A stretch of 64,000 bases of DNA, taken from positions 84,918,677-84,982,676 of the forward strand of contig CM069441.1 of NCBI GenBank assembly GCA_035610835.1, written 5' to 3'. Each line of letters opens with the position of its first letter. Positions within the stretch are counted from its first letter, which is position 1. A program made the position numbers and the translations under genes. Source of the stretch: Ophiura sarsii (taxonomy: Eukaryota > Echinodermata > Ophiuroidea > Amphilepidida > Ophiuridae). Under the pieces are notes generated by a model. The model was not told the origin of the DNA, searched no databases, and saw only the letters and a list, made by a program, of their open reading frames with translations. This document shows positions 43,606-58,600 of the stretch, in pieces.

Positions 43606-46600
43606 CTGAACAAAAAAAGTGAAAGATATTTGGATTACTGATGATATGCCATCCTGTAGAGCAGGGGTTCTCAACCTTGGGGTCGTTTGGAGTTTTCCAG
43701 GGGGTCATGAAGGGCTCATAAATAAAGGTTTTGGGGGAACCGTGTTACATTTCGCTTTTAAAAGGCTTAGAAACACCCAAAAGAAACGTTCAAATATGCA
43801 ACATTTCCTGCTCGCTACGTTCGCATCCAAACTAAGCAGTTTCATTCATGATATCCGGCTGGTGTTTTTATTCAATTTTTGTTTTGGGGTCACGGTACTG
43901 ACCAGGAATGTCAAACAGGGTCGTGGGGCATAAAGGTTGAGAACCACTGCTGTAGAGTAAAAATATGTCAACTATTTCATTTGGTATGTGGCCCATGTAC
44001 ACAACTGTATTCATTCCTGACATATACACAACTGCATTCATTAGCCCAGGAAAAAGTCTTACAGTGAAAGACTGCACATTTTGGTGTCCTATTTTTAATT
44101 TCTAGAACATGAAAACATCAAGAAAAATACTTAAGGGCAGTGTCAACCCGGCACTTGTTTCAAAAATTGAATTTCATATTTCTCTATTATTTGATACTTT
44201 TATATGTATTCTATCATTACCATCATAAGTAACTAATCGGAAGCGATTATTTCCCGTTCTTTTGGGTGATTTTAAATTGTTGTTTTGGTAAGTTTGAGTC
44301 AGGAAAAGGCGCATAGTTATTTGGCGGGAATTTAAGCGGAGTTCCGCGCTTTTCAAATGCTGCGACAGCTGTTCGGTCATTGCGTCGCGCGCTGAAACTT
44401 CCTGCGCGTAACACTAGACGCGCCGCTTAATATCCGCGACGTAGACGCGAAAAACAAAAGAGCGCAAAACAATGTCTAAAATGTAAACAAAGGCCAATCT
44501 TACGATCATTTAAATTTCAGTTTTCTTCCAATTTCTTCACATTGTGACAATATAAATTGAATCTGATAGTTTATTATGATTGTTCATAATAGTATACTCG
44601 CTTTTTAGGTCACACGCCCGTGTGTTCCGTGAAAATTTAGCTTCAAATGATGGAAAATGTCAATATTTTTACTAAATCGATGTTTTCTAGAAGTTCAAAT
44701 TTAAAGGAATTTTACGAATTTTCAGACAACATAACTAAAAATATATCAAACTATCAGGTAAGCTTTTACTACCATTGTGTAGAGGACTTTCAGCGCTAGG
44801 AGGCAATTTTTTATTTTTTCGATTATGGATTTTAAACTCGAGATATGCATCCATTTCTAGTGAAATGTACGCAAAAAAACACGACTTTTACACTTTTCGG
44901 ATGTTTTTAGCAATATTTCCAAAACCAAACTTTATTTTGGAAAAATAAAAAATTGCCTCCTAGACAAAATTGTTTTGTTTACAAAAACGTATATTAGAAC
45001 AAATTACCATTTTGTATTTTATAGTTATGCTGTCTGAAAAATTTGGGGTAAAAAAATGGCTTTTTGGTTCATTTCTCAAAATTTAGTTTATTTGATATCA
45101 CATTGATATCACCATCGGCTTCTTTATCAAATTTCCTTTCTAAAAATGTATACTTTTATGTACTTTTATTCAATATTCTCAAACTTAGAAGCAAAAGTTG
45201 ATCATCAAAATAATAGGGTTGACACTTCCCTTAAAATGGAGGACCTTTCAATTTTTAAAGTATTTTTCTTCCATATTATATTTCAAAATTAATAAACAAA
45301 AATAAAAGGTCTTTTCTCAAAGGTTTCAGGCCAGGACTAATCGTTAAACTAGGACTATTTTTTGCAAGTAACAACCATGTTGGTCGATATAGGTTTTGAA
45401 GAGTAATGCTTTGATAATACTGACGTTATTTAGTTAGAGAGAAGGTACATTGAAATTGAATTGATTTTTTCTTCTTTGTTTTAAAGATTTGCATCATGCA
45501 GGGAGGTATTATAGTAGGTTGAGATATCATCTTGCATGTGTATTCTAAGATGTATATATAAAAAACAGCATAATACTTAATAGGACAAATATTTTGAAAT
45601 TTAGGGTTTGGGGTTCATTCATGCACATGTACAGATAGAAATAGTGTATGTTTAGGCCCACACTTGTTTCAAGTCTTTGATGGAATAAACCGCACCATTT
45701 GGTTATCATAGGAATCTTTATTTTACCGTGTAGTTGATGCAAACCTGGTACCTAAGGGATGCACCATTAGATTTCCAGGTGAGGGGTAGGAAGTTTTTGG
45801 AAGAAAAAAAATACCCCCTCTATCCAGGCAACAACAAAAATCCCCCCCTGATGAGTAAAAAAAAAAATTAAAAAATCTACCCTACCCAACTCAATATGAA
45901 TGAATACATTTTTAAAAAAATCGCCGCCGAAAGCAACAACAAAAAATTCCCCCCTTACGGTGGCCAAAAAAACAAAATTCCCCCCGAACCCAACTTCCTA
46001 CACCCCCCTGAAAATCTAATGGTACGTCCCTAAGATTCCCTTGATCCGTACAGACTATAAAATATCATTCAATGGACCAATGTCACATGAGGTTGAGCTC
46101 GCGTAAAGTAAGCCTGCTCAACCTCACCCAAAAACGGTACCTGGGTTCTCTGTTGTGCGCACTACGTCATCTCGACCTCAAGGCTCTGATTGGTTGGTGC
46201 TCAAACGTGAGAACTGACAAACTCATGAGCTTTTCCACGCACCATCACGCCCCACTGCGTCGGTGGTTACGGCGCAGCGGGAGCACTGCGTTGGTGGATA
46301 CGGCGCAGCGTGACGATCGTTAAAAAGGCTTCAGTTTAAATTTGACCAATCGGGTGCTTTGGTTTGTTGGTTGGCAGTATTTTGTGAGTTCAAGCATGTG
46401 TGCGCAGACTGATCGAAGTGCGCCCACGTATTTCGAACTGTGGCCAGGAGATTATGTGCCGTAGGTCCATCATTCAATATCTTACCAGCTGAATTTCCAC
46501 TGCACTTGTGGGTCTGTGGTTTAACAGCTGCAACTTCTCAGCCCTTTCAAGATAAAAATGTATACATGAGAAGAATTAAGGATAAGAATTGAAAAGTGAC

Positions 46601-49600
46601 ACACATGATTCATCGCCATGGAAAGGATAAATTTGAGGTGTAATAGATAAATTATGAGTTTAGTTTATATAACGCAGAGCAAATTAATAAAATTAGGAGG
46701 ACATGTGCATTTTTCATTTCAATTTCATAAATGAAAATACAGGATATAAAGGGGTCTAGGTGCCTTTGTTGAGCCTCCTGTCAGTAGGGTAGAATCTCCT
46801 TTCGTCTCAAAAGAAGCATACAATCATTTGAACGATATTTCACATAAGATACATATTGTAAATGCTTATCATGTACGGTAGTCATCAAAAAAAGTAACTA
46901 TACAGGTAATAAATGGGCTTCTAACTCTTAAAATATATATCCTACCTAAAAATATTAAATTATAAAGTTGTTGAAAAATTTGTCTTCTTTAATATGAGAT
47001 ATTGCACGCTAGGATCGGGTGATTATTGAAGAAGTGGCACTCAAAAAAGAAGTCTGATTTTCATTTTCACATTTTTATTTTGTACACGCGGACCAATCTA
47101 CGGGTCCCTTATCGATTACCGGAATACCGGTAGTGCAATTGGGGGATGCATGCGCAGGTTGGACAGTCGGCCGCATTGTTCCGATGGATCAATACGCCAC
47201 ACACACGCTACCTGTCATTCTCTCCCCCGTGTTGAAATGTAAAATGTGAATTTGAAATTGTGACCCTACCTTACATTTTGGATTGTCGCTTCTTAAATGT
47301 TCAACCGATCCTAGCGTGCCATACCTCATATTAAAGAAGATACATTTCTCTACAACTTTATGATTTAATATTTCTAAAAAGTTTAGAGTTAAAAGTACAT
47401 TTATTACCTGTATAGTTACTTTTTTGATGACTGTACATACTTAGCAAATCATAATTCAACTTTGACACACAGTTACACAATAATTTTTAACACAAGGCAC
47501 TTCTTGAACGGCACGTCTCGCCAGCTTGCATCTGATGACATGTAATGAGTAGATCAGTATTTTTAGCAGCAGTAGAGGATATTATCATGCAAAAGTAAAA
47601 AATTGGTTCTCAAACCACAAATCTGACTGGCTTTGCTTTGAGCGATATCATTTCATAGAGTATCAAGTAATAATTACTTATGCTGAAGTTGTCTTTTAAC
47701 ACTCATTGTGAACTCTATCCTTTATTGTGTTAGATATATAAAATATTCAATCCTCCTTCAATTTAATTTAAGTTTACACTTAAACAATTAGGGGTCGTCC
47801 AAAATTATCGACATTTTCACTTACGTACAGAGCGTACGTAACTTTTTACCCCCCTCGAGTTACGTACGCAATAAATGGCGAATTTTTCATGGTTTGATAT
47901 ATCCTCATGTTTGATTAAAAAATTGTATTAAAGACGAATTGCCGTATACAACATAAGCAATTGTACGATACACATTAGAGAAAAATAAACTTCTTAGATA
48001 ATTTATTGTTTATCTCTGGTGTTGATTTGATGATTCTGCCGTTCTTTCTTTGGTAAAAATTATCATTTTCTTTGATAAATAATTATCAAAACTTATCAAG
48101 ATATTTTGAAGCAAATGGCACATGTATTAAATACTTTTAAATACAGAAATGATAACAACAACACTAGGAACTTGAGCCATGGATTGTTTTAAAAACACAG
48201 AAGCAATATGATTTCGTTGTGTACATAAAACATTTTTGTCAGTGGCGTAGTTAGGCATTTCATATTGGGGGGAGGACAGATATGAAAGTGAACCGACAAG
48301 ATTATTGTGACAATAGAAAATTTCGCATAGCGCACAAAATTGTTTGACATTCCCCTAATTTCTGCTATGATTGAGGTACATTTTGGCTCTCAACAAGCTT
48401 ATACCAAAACTATTGCACTTTGGAGCCGCAAAAAATGTCCATCAGTGTATTTTTGACCATCATATTAATTAAATGATTCCTCTTGTCAAATGAACCGACA
48501 GTGCCAATCTCAACCAACACGACAGTCAGGGCGATCGCCCCTCGCCCCTTCCCACTCCCCTCTGGCTACGCCACTGATTTCTGTTCATGGCAAAGTAAGT
48601 AAATCATAGTCTGGCTTTCAACGTCTTTTTTTAAGCTTTGTTTGTATGCTTAGGACGACCTTTTGGGGCCCTGTGGTACAAAATGTCCAAAGCGTCGCAC
48701 CATCTATTGTCGAAGCTCCCAGCTGGTTGCAGTCGAGTCAGGATTTACTATAGAACAATGATGAGATAGCTATCGCTATCCCTTTTCCAGAACGTTTTCT
48801 ACTGTATAATTATTTTCTACTCCTACTATTTTTATTTAAAAAAATATCTTATTAGGCCTATCTTTTTTTTCTCATTGATTTATTCTTTTATTTTGTACTT
48901 AAAAAAGTCCCCGACTTTAAGCCCGATCGGACAAACTTTGAAAATTCGACCCTCAGACGACCTTTGACCCCAGACGACCCAAGAATGGCAAAGCCGTTTT
49001 ATTTTTTCCACGTTTGACTCGTATCCGGGCTTCCCGTCACCGAGTTTAAGCCCGATCGGACAAAATTTGACCCCTAGACGACCTTTGACCCTGGTAGACC
49101 CCACAAACGCTAACCTGTTTTATTTTTGCCACGCTCGCCTCGCATCGAGCATTGCGATCACCAAGTTTAAGCACGATCCGACCAACTTCAAAAAGTTGAC
49201 CCCCAGATGACCTTTGACCTCGTACGCTCTAGCGAATGCAAACTTGCTCTTGCGGGGACCGAGCTGCACCCACCCACCGAGTTTGAACGCCGCCCGACCC
49301 CGGGAAGGCGACGAAAAAGCGTGCACAGACGGACAAACAAACAGACAGAGAGTAGCGTATTATTATATAGATATTCAATATGTACCACATAAATATTCAA
49401 TGCATACCTCATGAATATTCAATGCATACCTCATGAATATTTAATGCATACCTCATGAATATTTAATGCGTACGTCATGAATATTCATTATGTACCTCAT
49501 GAATATTCTTATGTACCACATAAATATGCAATGCGTACCTCATGAATATTCATTATTTACCTCATGAATATTCATTATTTACCTCATGAATATTCATTAT

Positions 49601-52600
49601 TTACCTCATGAATATTCATTATTTACCTCATGAATATTCATTATTTACCTCATGAATATTCAATGCGTACCTCATGAATATTCAATGCGTACCTAATGAA
49701 TATTCAATGCGTACCTAATGAATATTCATGAATAATATGATGAATATTCAATGCGTACCTCATGAATATTCAATGCGTACCTCATGAATATTCAATGCGT
49801 ACCTCATGAATATTCAATGCGTACCTCATGAATATTCAATGCGTACCTCATGAAAATTCAACAATGCGTACCTCATGAATATTCAATGCGTACATCATGA
49901 ATATTCAATGTGTACATCATGAATATTCAATGAATAACTCATGAATATTCAATGCGTACCTCATGAATATTCAATATGTACCTCATGAATATTCCATGCG
50001 TACCTCATGAATATTCCATGCGTAGCTCATGAATATTCAATGCGTACCTCATGAATATTCAATATGTACCTCATGAATATTCAATTTGTACCTTATGAAT
50101 ATTCAATTTGTACCTTATGAATATTCATCATGTACCTTATGAATATTCATTATGTACTTTATTTTTTCTCATTATGACTAAGTACCTATTCATATTATTT
50201 ATTCTTAATTGATATCATCACAAAGACATTTCATCAGATTTTTCTTTGACATTGACAATCTTGATATCAAAAAAGAATTACAAAATAATATGAAGTAGGT
50301 ATATATTCATAATGTACTTATTTGTTTCAAGATCATTATAATTCATTTATGCAAATCATTTAATATGACTGGTTGAAAATTTGATTGTAAAAGTAATGTT
50401 CAGAGATTTGTTATGCATTCTTTTAGGGGCATAATGTAAGTTTACTAAACACTTCAAAAGAAGTAAGTTCCCCTTTAGGGGTTCCCTTATATTTCCAAAA
50501 CAATAAATTGGAATGAAATGGGGTTTGCAGTCAAATGATTATGTGCTTCATACCAATACTTGACCAAAATTTCAAATCAACAGGTTCTGTCATGCTCGAG
50601 TGAGCACGTATTGAATGACGGAATGTCCCATTTCAAAAGTTGCTAAAATTCTGGTACAACAAGAGTTGGACTTCCATATCGAGTAGATGTAGCGCGCCTC
50701 ATGAGAAATCGATGTCGTCAATTGATACACAAACGTGGTGGATACACACACTACTAAACATTATTTTAACAACTTTTGAAATGGGACATTCCGTCATTCA
50801 ATACAAGCTCACTCAAGCATGACAGAACCTGTTGATTTGAAATTTTGGTCAAGTATTGGTATGAACCTCATAACAATTTGACAGAAAACCCATTTCAACC
50901 CAATGTATATTTATGAAAATATAAGGGAACCCCTAAAGGGGTACTTACTTCTTTTGAAGTGTTTAGTTGGAAGAATCAAAAACAAAAATGAATCTTGGCC
51001 TATTCTCTTCATGCAAATCCATAACTGTGATTACATCAAATGTGTTATTTAGATTTCATTTAGCCCCGTCTTATGGCAACATGGCTCCTGTTGATAGTAC
51101 AATGTTTTATGAACATGGTGTCCCAAAAGTGTAAATACCTTGTTTAAAGTTTTAAATAATTTGCAGTATACAACTGCAAATATATTTGGATGAAAACATG
51201 TAGAGGTAGGGTATACTAATCTATTGGAACAGAACATAAATTCCTCTATAGGTGATAAAGTTATGAGATGGTATGGTGCCTTTCACTCTTCCAAATTAGT
51301 CTTACATGTTAGCTTTACTATTAATGCAGATATTTAAACAAAAAGAATAGTCATATTTATGAAAAGGATTCTTGATAAATGAATGATAATCATCATAAAC
51401 TTGTAAACATTGTGATCAAGCATCACCAACATATATTAACAGCAATATCCCCTTTCACATTACAGAAAAAGATTACCCTAGATTTTATGTGGATTTGGTT
51501 TTAAAACATAACAATTCCCATTAACAATGTCTTACTTCAAGATGAAGATTCCCATCCATGATTCAGCATTTTGGGATCAAGGTTTAATTCATGTTAACTG
51601 ATGATGCTTTGTTCACAATATTATATATACACAAATGAATAAATGACCACCACACTAGTATAAATAATCACACAACACATGTTGGGGGATGGGGAGTGAA
51701 CTGCCAACACCTTTATGGTAGAGGGTTCACTATCAATAGTTCTGCATAGAACCTCTGGTTTTTGAGGGGGAAAATAAAATGTTAAAAGGTTATTTTTATT
51801 AACACTTTCCCTAAGGCCAAAAAAAAAAAAAGTGGACTTGCCCTTTCCGACCGACCCGAATTTTCGGAAATCTAGGGTCGCTATTTTTTTTTTTTTTTCA
51901 AATAAAAAATGTTTATGGGTAGTTTTTTAAAAGTCCCCATTGAAGACATGTAGTGGTAGGGTATACTAAAGGAACCATGATTTTAAATAAAACCAATAAT
52001 AATAACAATATGATCATAAGAGCAGGTTTTTTTCTAATTTCTTTAACTTTCGACCACTTATATTTATTTGCCAATATTTCTTTTTTTAGCAATGACACTT
52101 TTTTTGTTGATTACTGATCAAATTATTAACATTTTGTTATTCACCACAAAAATAACACCCCCTATGCAGAATTTATCAATGGACATAGAGGGTGAGTAAA
52201 AAAAAAGTGTACTCAAAGGAAAATAATTATTAAAATATCTGTTATAATATGAAGGCAATCAATGTATGCGGCAATAGATGTATGTATTCACCATCATCAA
52301 CAAAAAGAATCATGACATTTTATGGTACCGTTTACCAGATATGACTATTTTGGTAAAGTTACTGCATCTTGAAACCGAACACAATATTGAATATTTTACT
52401 CAATAATGTGTGATATTAATGAATAAGTGGGTTCATGTATGGCACACAATAGCTAACTAATAAAGTCAAATCAAACATTCTCAGTTGTTTTTTCAAACAT
52501 TAAATGTGAAATAATGACAAAACAATGTCATTATGACACAAATTTAGCAACACCAACAAACAAGTTGGCTTTTGTGATAGTCGGACTCAGTTCGAACTTG

Positions 52601-55600
52601 AGTGTGGACCGTTTTTAATACTGGAATTCAATAGATCTTATAAGAGAAAATATCGCAAATCTTGTTCGGTTTATAAAATGTTCATTTTTACGCAAATAAG
52701 CATTAAATATGTTTACCATAAACAATTTCAACCAACTAAAATTCTTTAGAAAGCTAATAAGATCACCCATCTGCCTCAATAAAATATCTGTGATTTTGTT
52801 ACACAGATTTTAAGATATAAAATCCCAAATTTGAGTACACTTTTTTTTTACTCACCCTGCTGTATAGCACTTGTTTTATCAGTGTAGCCAGACGGGGGCA
52901 AGGGGGGGGCTAAGTGCCCCCCCCCCCCGAAGAAAAAAAAATTGACCGTGAAATCGGGAAGGCAGCGGAAAATCGGAAGGCAAAGGAAGGGAAAGAAAGG
53001 GAGAAGAGGAGACAAAAGGGGAAGGAAAGGGAAAGGAAACGGACAGAAAGCAGACAGGAAGACAGGGAAATTGCAGATTTTTGCAGCTTCTAACCCCCCC
53101 CCCCCCCCCCCCCCCGCATTTTCTTACTCGACGGCAAATATTCACCGGAAGAAAAAAAAACCTCTTTGCCCCCCCCCCTGACAAGTGACCCGTGGCTACG
53201 CTACTGTTGGTACCTCTACATCTTCCACTTGCACAAAATGTAAATGTTATACTGATAATACTGATGTGACTCATGTTGATGGAGTATACCAATGTCTATT
53301 TTGTGATGTACAGAGGTTAAGACATATACATCTGTCGCTCTCTTAATATCATCAGTTCATCAGAGCTATAATTGCATTTTTCATCCATATCCCTTGAATT
53401 ATATCACTTTTCTAGACTTTCTCCTCGTCTGGCAAACATGTCCATGGTTGGAATTACTATTGAAATGAGTAAATACCCAATTCAAAAAAGTTTAATTAAA
53501 TTTTAAAAAGAGTTCAGATAGATATTAAGAATTTTTTTTAAATACTAAACTAACTATTAGAGCACATTATTAGGTTGGTGCACCATCAAGGGGAGCACCA
53601 TCGCCAATATTGTAGAATGTTGCTGAAGTTGATTGTTACAGATATGGGTCTAATTCCTATTGTACTTCCATTGCATATATTTATGTTCAGTAATATTTAT
53701 TTAATTATTTCATTCTGTCATAGTTATTCCATGTGTGTTTTGAATTTAGAGTTGATCATCAAAGGTTATATTTTAATTTCATTTTTGTTTATTACCACAA
53801 TCTTGTTAATTGGCAACATTCCTTTGATTTTATCGTATTTTAATTATATATTAACAATTTTGGATTCTACATTGGAGTAATAAATTTACCATGAATTGAG
53901 TTATTAAAAGTTATTAACAATTAAATCTATGCGTCATCAGTGGTCTTCATCTTTATTCTCTTCGTCCGACAAAAGCCCCTACAATCCGCTCCGTTCATGA
54001 AGCATCAGCAAATTAATAGTGTTAGTGTAATCCTTGATTTTTCCACCCTGCGACACCTATATAAAAATCAGAATTTGCATTGCAGTAGAAACTAGACCAT
54101 TGCCGTCACCGTGTCACCAGGAAATTGTTACTGTATGCAGAACTTCTTCGTTATGAATTTGAAGACTAGAGCACTTGCTGGGATGTGATGCAAGCTGGCA
54201 TGGCATAATCAGATGTTCTTAGGTAATATCCTGAAAGAACTTTATGACTTGGTCTGGAATGCAGTAAAGAGATGGCCCTAGTAAAAGAAACAAAAAACAA
54301 AATATTAAAACCTATGCAGGTTCTTTTACAATGTTAATTTCATAAATTCAAATGAGAGCTTTATCAGTACTTTGGTCTTCTAAGTAGACTAAGAGTCTAA
54401 AAAAAGGTTTTATTCATCAAAACACAATGAAGAGATCAAAAAATCATCCCCACGGTACATTTATTTGTTTTCAAGCCCTTTCTATCGTTTTCATGGGCAT
54501 CAGTTTTTCTATGCTAAAGTTTACTATTTTTACTACGCAAAAAAATCGTTCAATCAGTGCATGAATCTGATACAGGGTGTCCCAAAAGTGTTGATACTTT
54601 TTTCAAGCTGTATATCTCTATTATAATAATTCACAGAATAATATTGAAAACATATTTAAATAGAGAACACTTGTAGAATTATTTTGATACCAAACTTGTC
54701 TCCTTTTCTGAAGCCCCTTCAAATTTAACACACGCTGAGAGTTTTGGTCACATAACTCACACTACCATAGAATTGTTCCATCCTGATGTGTTAGCTAACA
54801 TTAGGCTATATTTACAAAAAAATCTTTTGTCTCAAAGATCTTCAGTTTTCAAAACCTAATGCGGAATGCGGGTTTTTTTAAGTTTTTTGTTTTTTTATAA
54901 ATATAAAATATTGAAATCCTTGTAAAAGTGACCTTTTGAATTTGAAATGATGTGATCAATGAAAATCTGAAAAATCGGTGAAATCTAACGCGCACCAATT
55001 AAAGGTATATTATGTGATCTTTCCAGGGAACGCCCTCAACATCGAAAAAAAAATGAAAGCAGATTTTCTTGCAGATTTACATTTCTGATCATAAATCGTA
55101 CATACATTCCAAGTTACAGGGCGATACGATTCTTACTTACTTCAAAATCTTGGTTTTAGAGTGAAAATAAACTGTCGGATATCCGACAACTTATTTTATT
55201 CTAGTCTAAATTCACTCTAAAACCATGATTTTGAGGTAATTAGGAATCGTATCGCTCTGTAACTTGGAATGTATGTACGATTTATGATCAGAAATGTAAA
55301 TCTGCAAGAAAATCTACTTTCTAAAAAAAATCATGAATAGAGGGCGCTCTCTGGAAAAGATCACATAATATGCCTTTAACTAACTAACTAACGCGCGCGG
55401 GAGCTTTGAGACAAACCATTTGTTTAATCTAGCCTTACATGCTGCAGGTTTCTCACATCCCTTTCATGTTGCTTCAAATCAATTCAAACCCTACTCTGAA
55501 AGTAATAAATTAAAACTCAAATTTAAACTAAAAGATTTTTAAAAAACCTTCAAAATACTTACCCAAATTGGTTAGAACACCACCATATGTCGATCGGATT

Positions 55601-58600
55601 ATTATAGGACTGAATACTCCTGTAGTCACAGTTACTATAATATAACATTCCTCAAATAGCATCCGATAATGAACCAAAGTTTATACAGGAATAGGTGCAC
55701 TAATTTGTGCTTTTCTGGTTCTGGAAGAAATATTACCCAACACTTCTAGTGGAGTCAAACTATGCGTAAGATTGCGCTTGTTCAATTCATGTTGGCCACA
55801 AGTGGGTTTTTTCTTGTTGCGCTGATCACAGGACAGGATATCTTACAAGGAATTTTTAGTTAAAATTAATTGCGAGGTGCAAACAGACTAACCAGTAGAA
55901 ACAAAAGTTGATGTTGTAGTAGCTTGCGTCCATTCCTGCAAGCTCACACACCTTGGAACAGAGTTTTGACTGGAGGTGCCACGGAGAGGGGCAGTTGGAG
56001 AAACGTAGAGGGCAGGAAAGGGCAGTTATGAATTTGGATGGATCAGTGTTTTTGACGATTTCGGGAGAGAGTTTGTTCCAATCGACGACAGTCTTCATGA
56101 AGAAAAAGTTGGCATAGCTAGATATCAGTTCTTGGGTGTTTTGTTGGAATTGCTGTGCATGTCCACACGCCTGTTTCTAGATATCTTTGGTGTAGTGTAG
56201 TCCTCGTGGTTGATATCTATCTGACCATTGATCAATTTGTAAAGGCAGGCAAGTCTGTGGATTTTGCATCTGTCTTTTGAGCGGAGCCCATTTCAGTGTG
56301 TCCAAGATATCATATTGTCCAAAACCTGCAGAGCATTTCAACCTTGACTAGTCCATAAAGTTACACTTTTCAAGAAGAAGATGTAATAACAACAACTCAA
56401 CAGCACTATCCACCAAAGCTTCTATGAGAATTCTAGCAGTATATTTTGTTCATGAGTTGAAACTGACTAAATCTATGTGCAAACAATAGACATGAGAGAT
56501 ACCTTTTCTCAATACTAACTTTGATTGCCAATGTGTTGGACAAATTTAGCAAAATGTGGGGCCTAAAGTAGCCCAAAAATGGCTATTTTTGGCAATTATG
56601 TCAGCTTTTAGCCTTCAAAGTAGCCCAATAAGCTAATGAATCCAATATTATAAAGCACAGTAAGGCTCATAGATTAGAAACACTGTCTGTTCTAGTCAGA
56701 CCAATGATGTGATTGGTTTAAACTACAATGCATTCATGATTAGGACAAAACAAACTGAACCTAGCATTGTCAAGGACCAATTCAAAATTAATGCAGGTCT
56801 GCACAGAGTAGAGTGAAGTGTGAAAAACTCATCTAATCAAATGTAGCACAAAAGTGTTACTCTCACATGTGAACATTTAAATATGGCCGTCCTTCCCGAT
56901 TTTAGGCTTGTGAGGGCAACACAACATTCTTTTTTCTTTTTTTTGCCTTAAGTTGAGGGACATTAACCATGGCAGTTACAAATCATGTGGAATCATGTTA
57001 CACACACCTCCAACTCAACCAATTTAAACCACAACAATCACCACTCGCAATTTAGGCCATGAACAAAATCTGTCTCACATACCCTGTGTACATAAGTATG
57101 TGGAGTCACTTTTTGCCACATAACCCTATGTGATGATCCTATTTTTTTAAGTTAAAAATATCAAAAATAAAGCAATTAAAGCATTAATCAAACGAAACAC
57201 TGTGATAACAAGCGGGTCTAGTATAAATATCACCATGCTATTTTGATCCCTGGATCAGGTCAGAGTTTTGATTGATCAGTGCATTGTGTTAAATTTAAGT
57301 GCAAGTCTTTTGAATTTCGTATATTTTGAAATCTATAATGTATAATATGCAAATGAACCACTAATTATGCACATTTTTGCCCTAAATTTAATCAGCTGAC
57401 AAGTCGCCCACTATCCTACTTTCCTGAACGTTTGGTAACTGTAACCCTTACGGTTTTGCTTGAAATGTGTAAACAAGATTTCTGCAGGTTTTCGCAAAAA
57501 ATATGCAAATGAGGCCTTTCCTTCGCATATTTTGGGCCCAAATCGACATCAGATCATGAACAGTAACATCCTTTTCATTTTGCACTAACGCACACATTCA
57601 TTACTGTTACCATTCTTAATACCATCGTTCACAAACCATTCTAAGCTGCACACGGCATACGCCATACAGACTGACAGAAAATAGCGAGTACATAGTCTCA
57701 TCCTGATTATATCAGGCGAGACAAAAAGTGAATTGATATAGCAAAACATGAAACACAATGAACACTATTTTTTGTAGCTAGGTTTTTCTCCTATGGGAGG
57801 GGGAGGGGGGGCTAGAGATAAAAGTGAACCGACAAGACTTTACCAGGCTGTCAACTTTTGAGAATTGCCGCACAGTGTGGAAATCTAGCGACGAGGGGTG
57901 GGGGCGGGGGTTGTAATGTGCTTTCAACTTTTGAGAATTGCCACCAATTGGGAAACTAGTGAGGGGGTTGTGACGTGCTGTCAACTTTTGAGAATTGCCG
58001 CAAACTAGCGACCGGGGGAGGGGGGGGGGGGTTGTGCCATGGCGCTCTCCAAAACGGGCGCAACAAAATTGAGCTCCATAACCGACAGTCCCAATCTCAA
58101 CCGACACGAGACTCAAACACCCCCCTCTGGCTATGCTACTATTTGTACAGGGTGAGTCAAAAAGACTGCAATAGTGGAAAGAAGCCATTTTGTTTTCAAA
58201 ACCAAAATGAATTTTAAAACTTTTTAAACGTTGCAAGAATGATGTATTTAATCCTAACTTTGTGTGAAAAAATGAAGTCGATTGCATTTTTCCAAAATAT
58301 GCATCAGATCGCAAAATGTGTCTCTCATTCAAATTTGGAAACTTTAGTTAATTTGTAATGTTATTGGAATTTGATGCATCCTTTCTTGTTTACATGTAAG
58401 TTAGCATAATCAATTATAATCATACCCATGCTATGAAAGCGTAGTATAATGCTCTAAATGTTAATAAAAAACTGACATTTTCCATTTTTTTGTTGGCGGG
58501 ATATTCAAATATGAAAATGGAATGTGTGCCATTTCAAATGAAAATCCCGGTGCTCGTGGACAAACAGGTAAATTTGGTTGTGCAGCAAAGAGGGTCACCA

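Larger units (their letters stand above)
43606..46485 (-). other. CRCP intron 5
   Basis: 2880 bases. Holds a hAT MITE (43662-43949), a TTAA element (44135-45230) and a foldback element (45755-46031). Nothing else recognised; the frame at 46072-46323 is incidental. Confidence 0.85.

Noticed and set aside
46072..46323. 83-residue plus-strand frame just outside CRCP exon 5
   Set aside because: No family similarity recognised; local GC-rich patch with short duplications such as TACGGCGCAGCG.
49373..50155. CRISPR-like regular repeat
   Set aside because: Head-to-tail satellite with no unique spacers, in an animal genome.
53575..53880. 101-residue plus-strand hydrophobic frame in CRCP intron 4
   Set aside because: AT-rich composition, no recognised family, antisense to the host gene. 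Could be a membrane-protein relic but nothing supports it.
57778..58332. 184-residue minus-strand frame
   Set aside because: Runs across the junction of two MITEs; its two halves belong to different elements.
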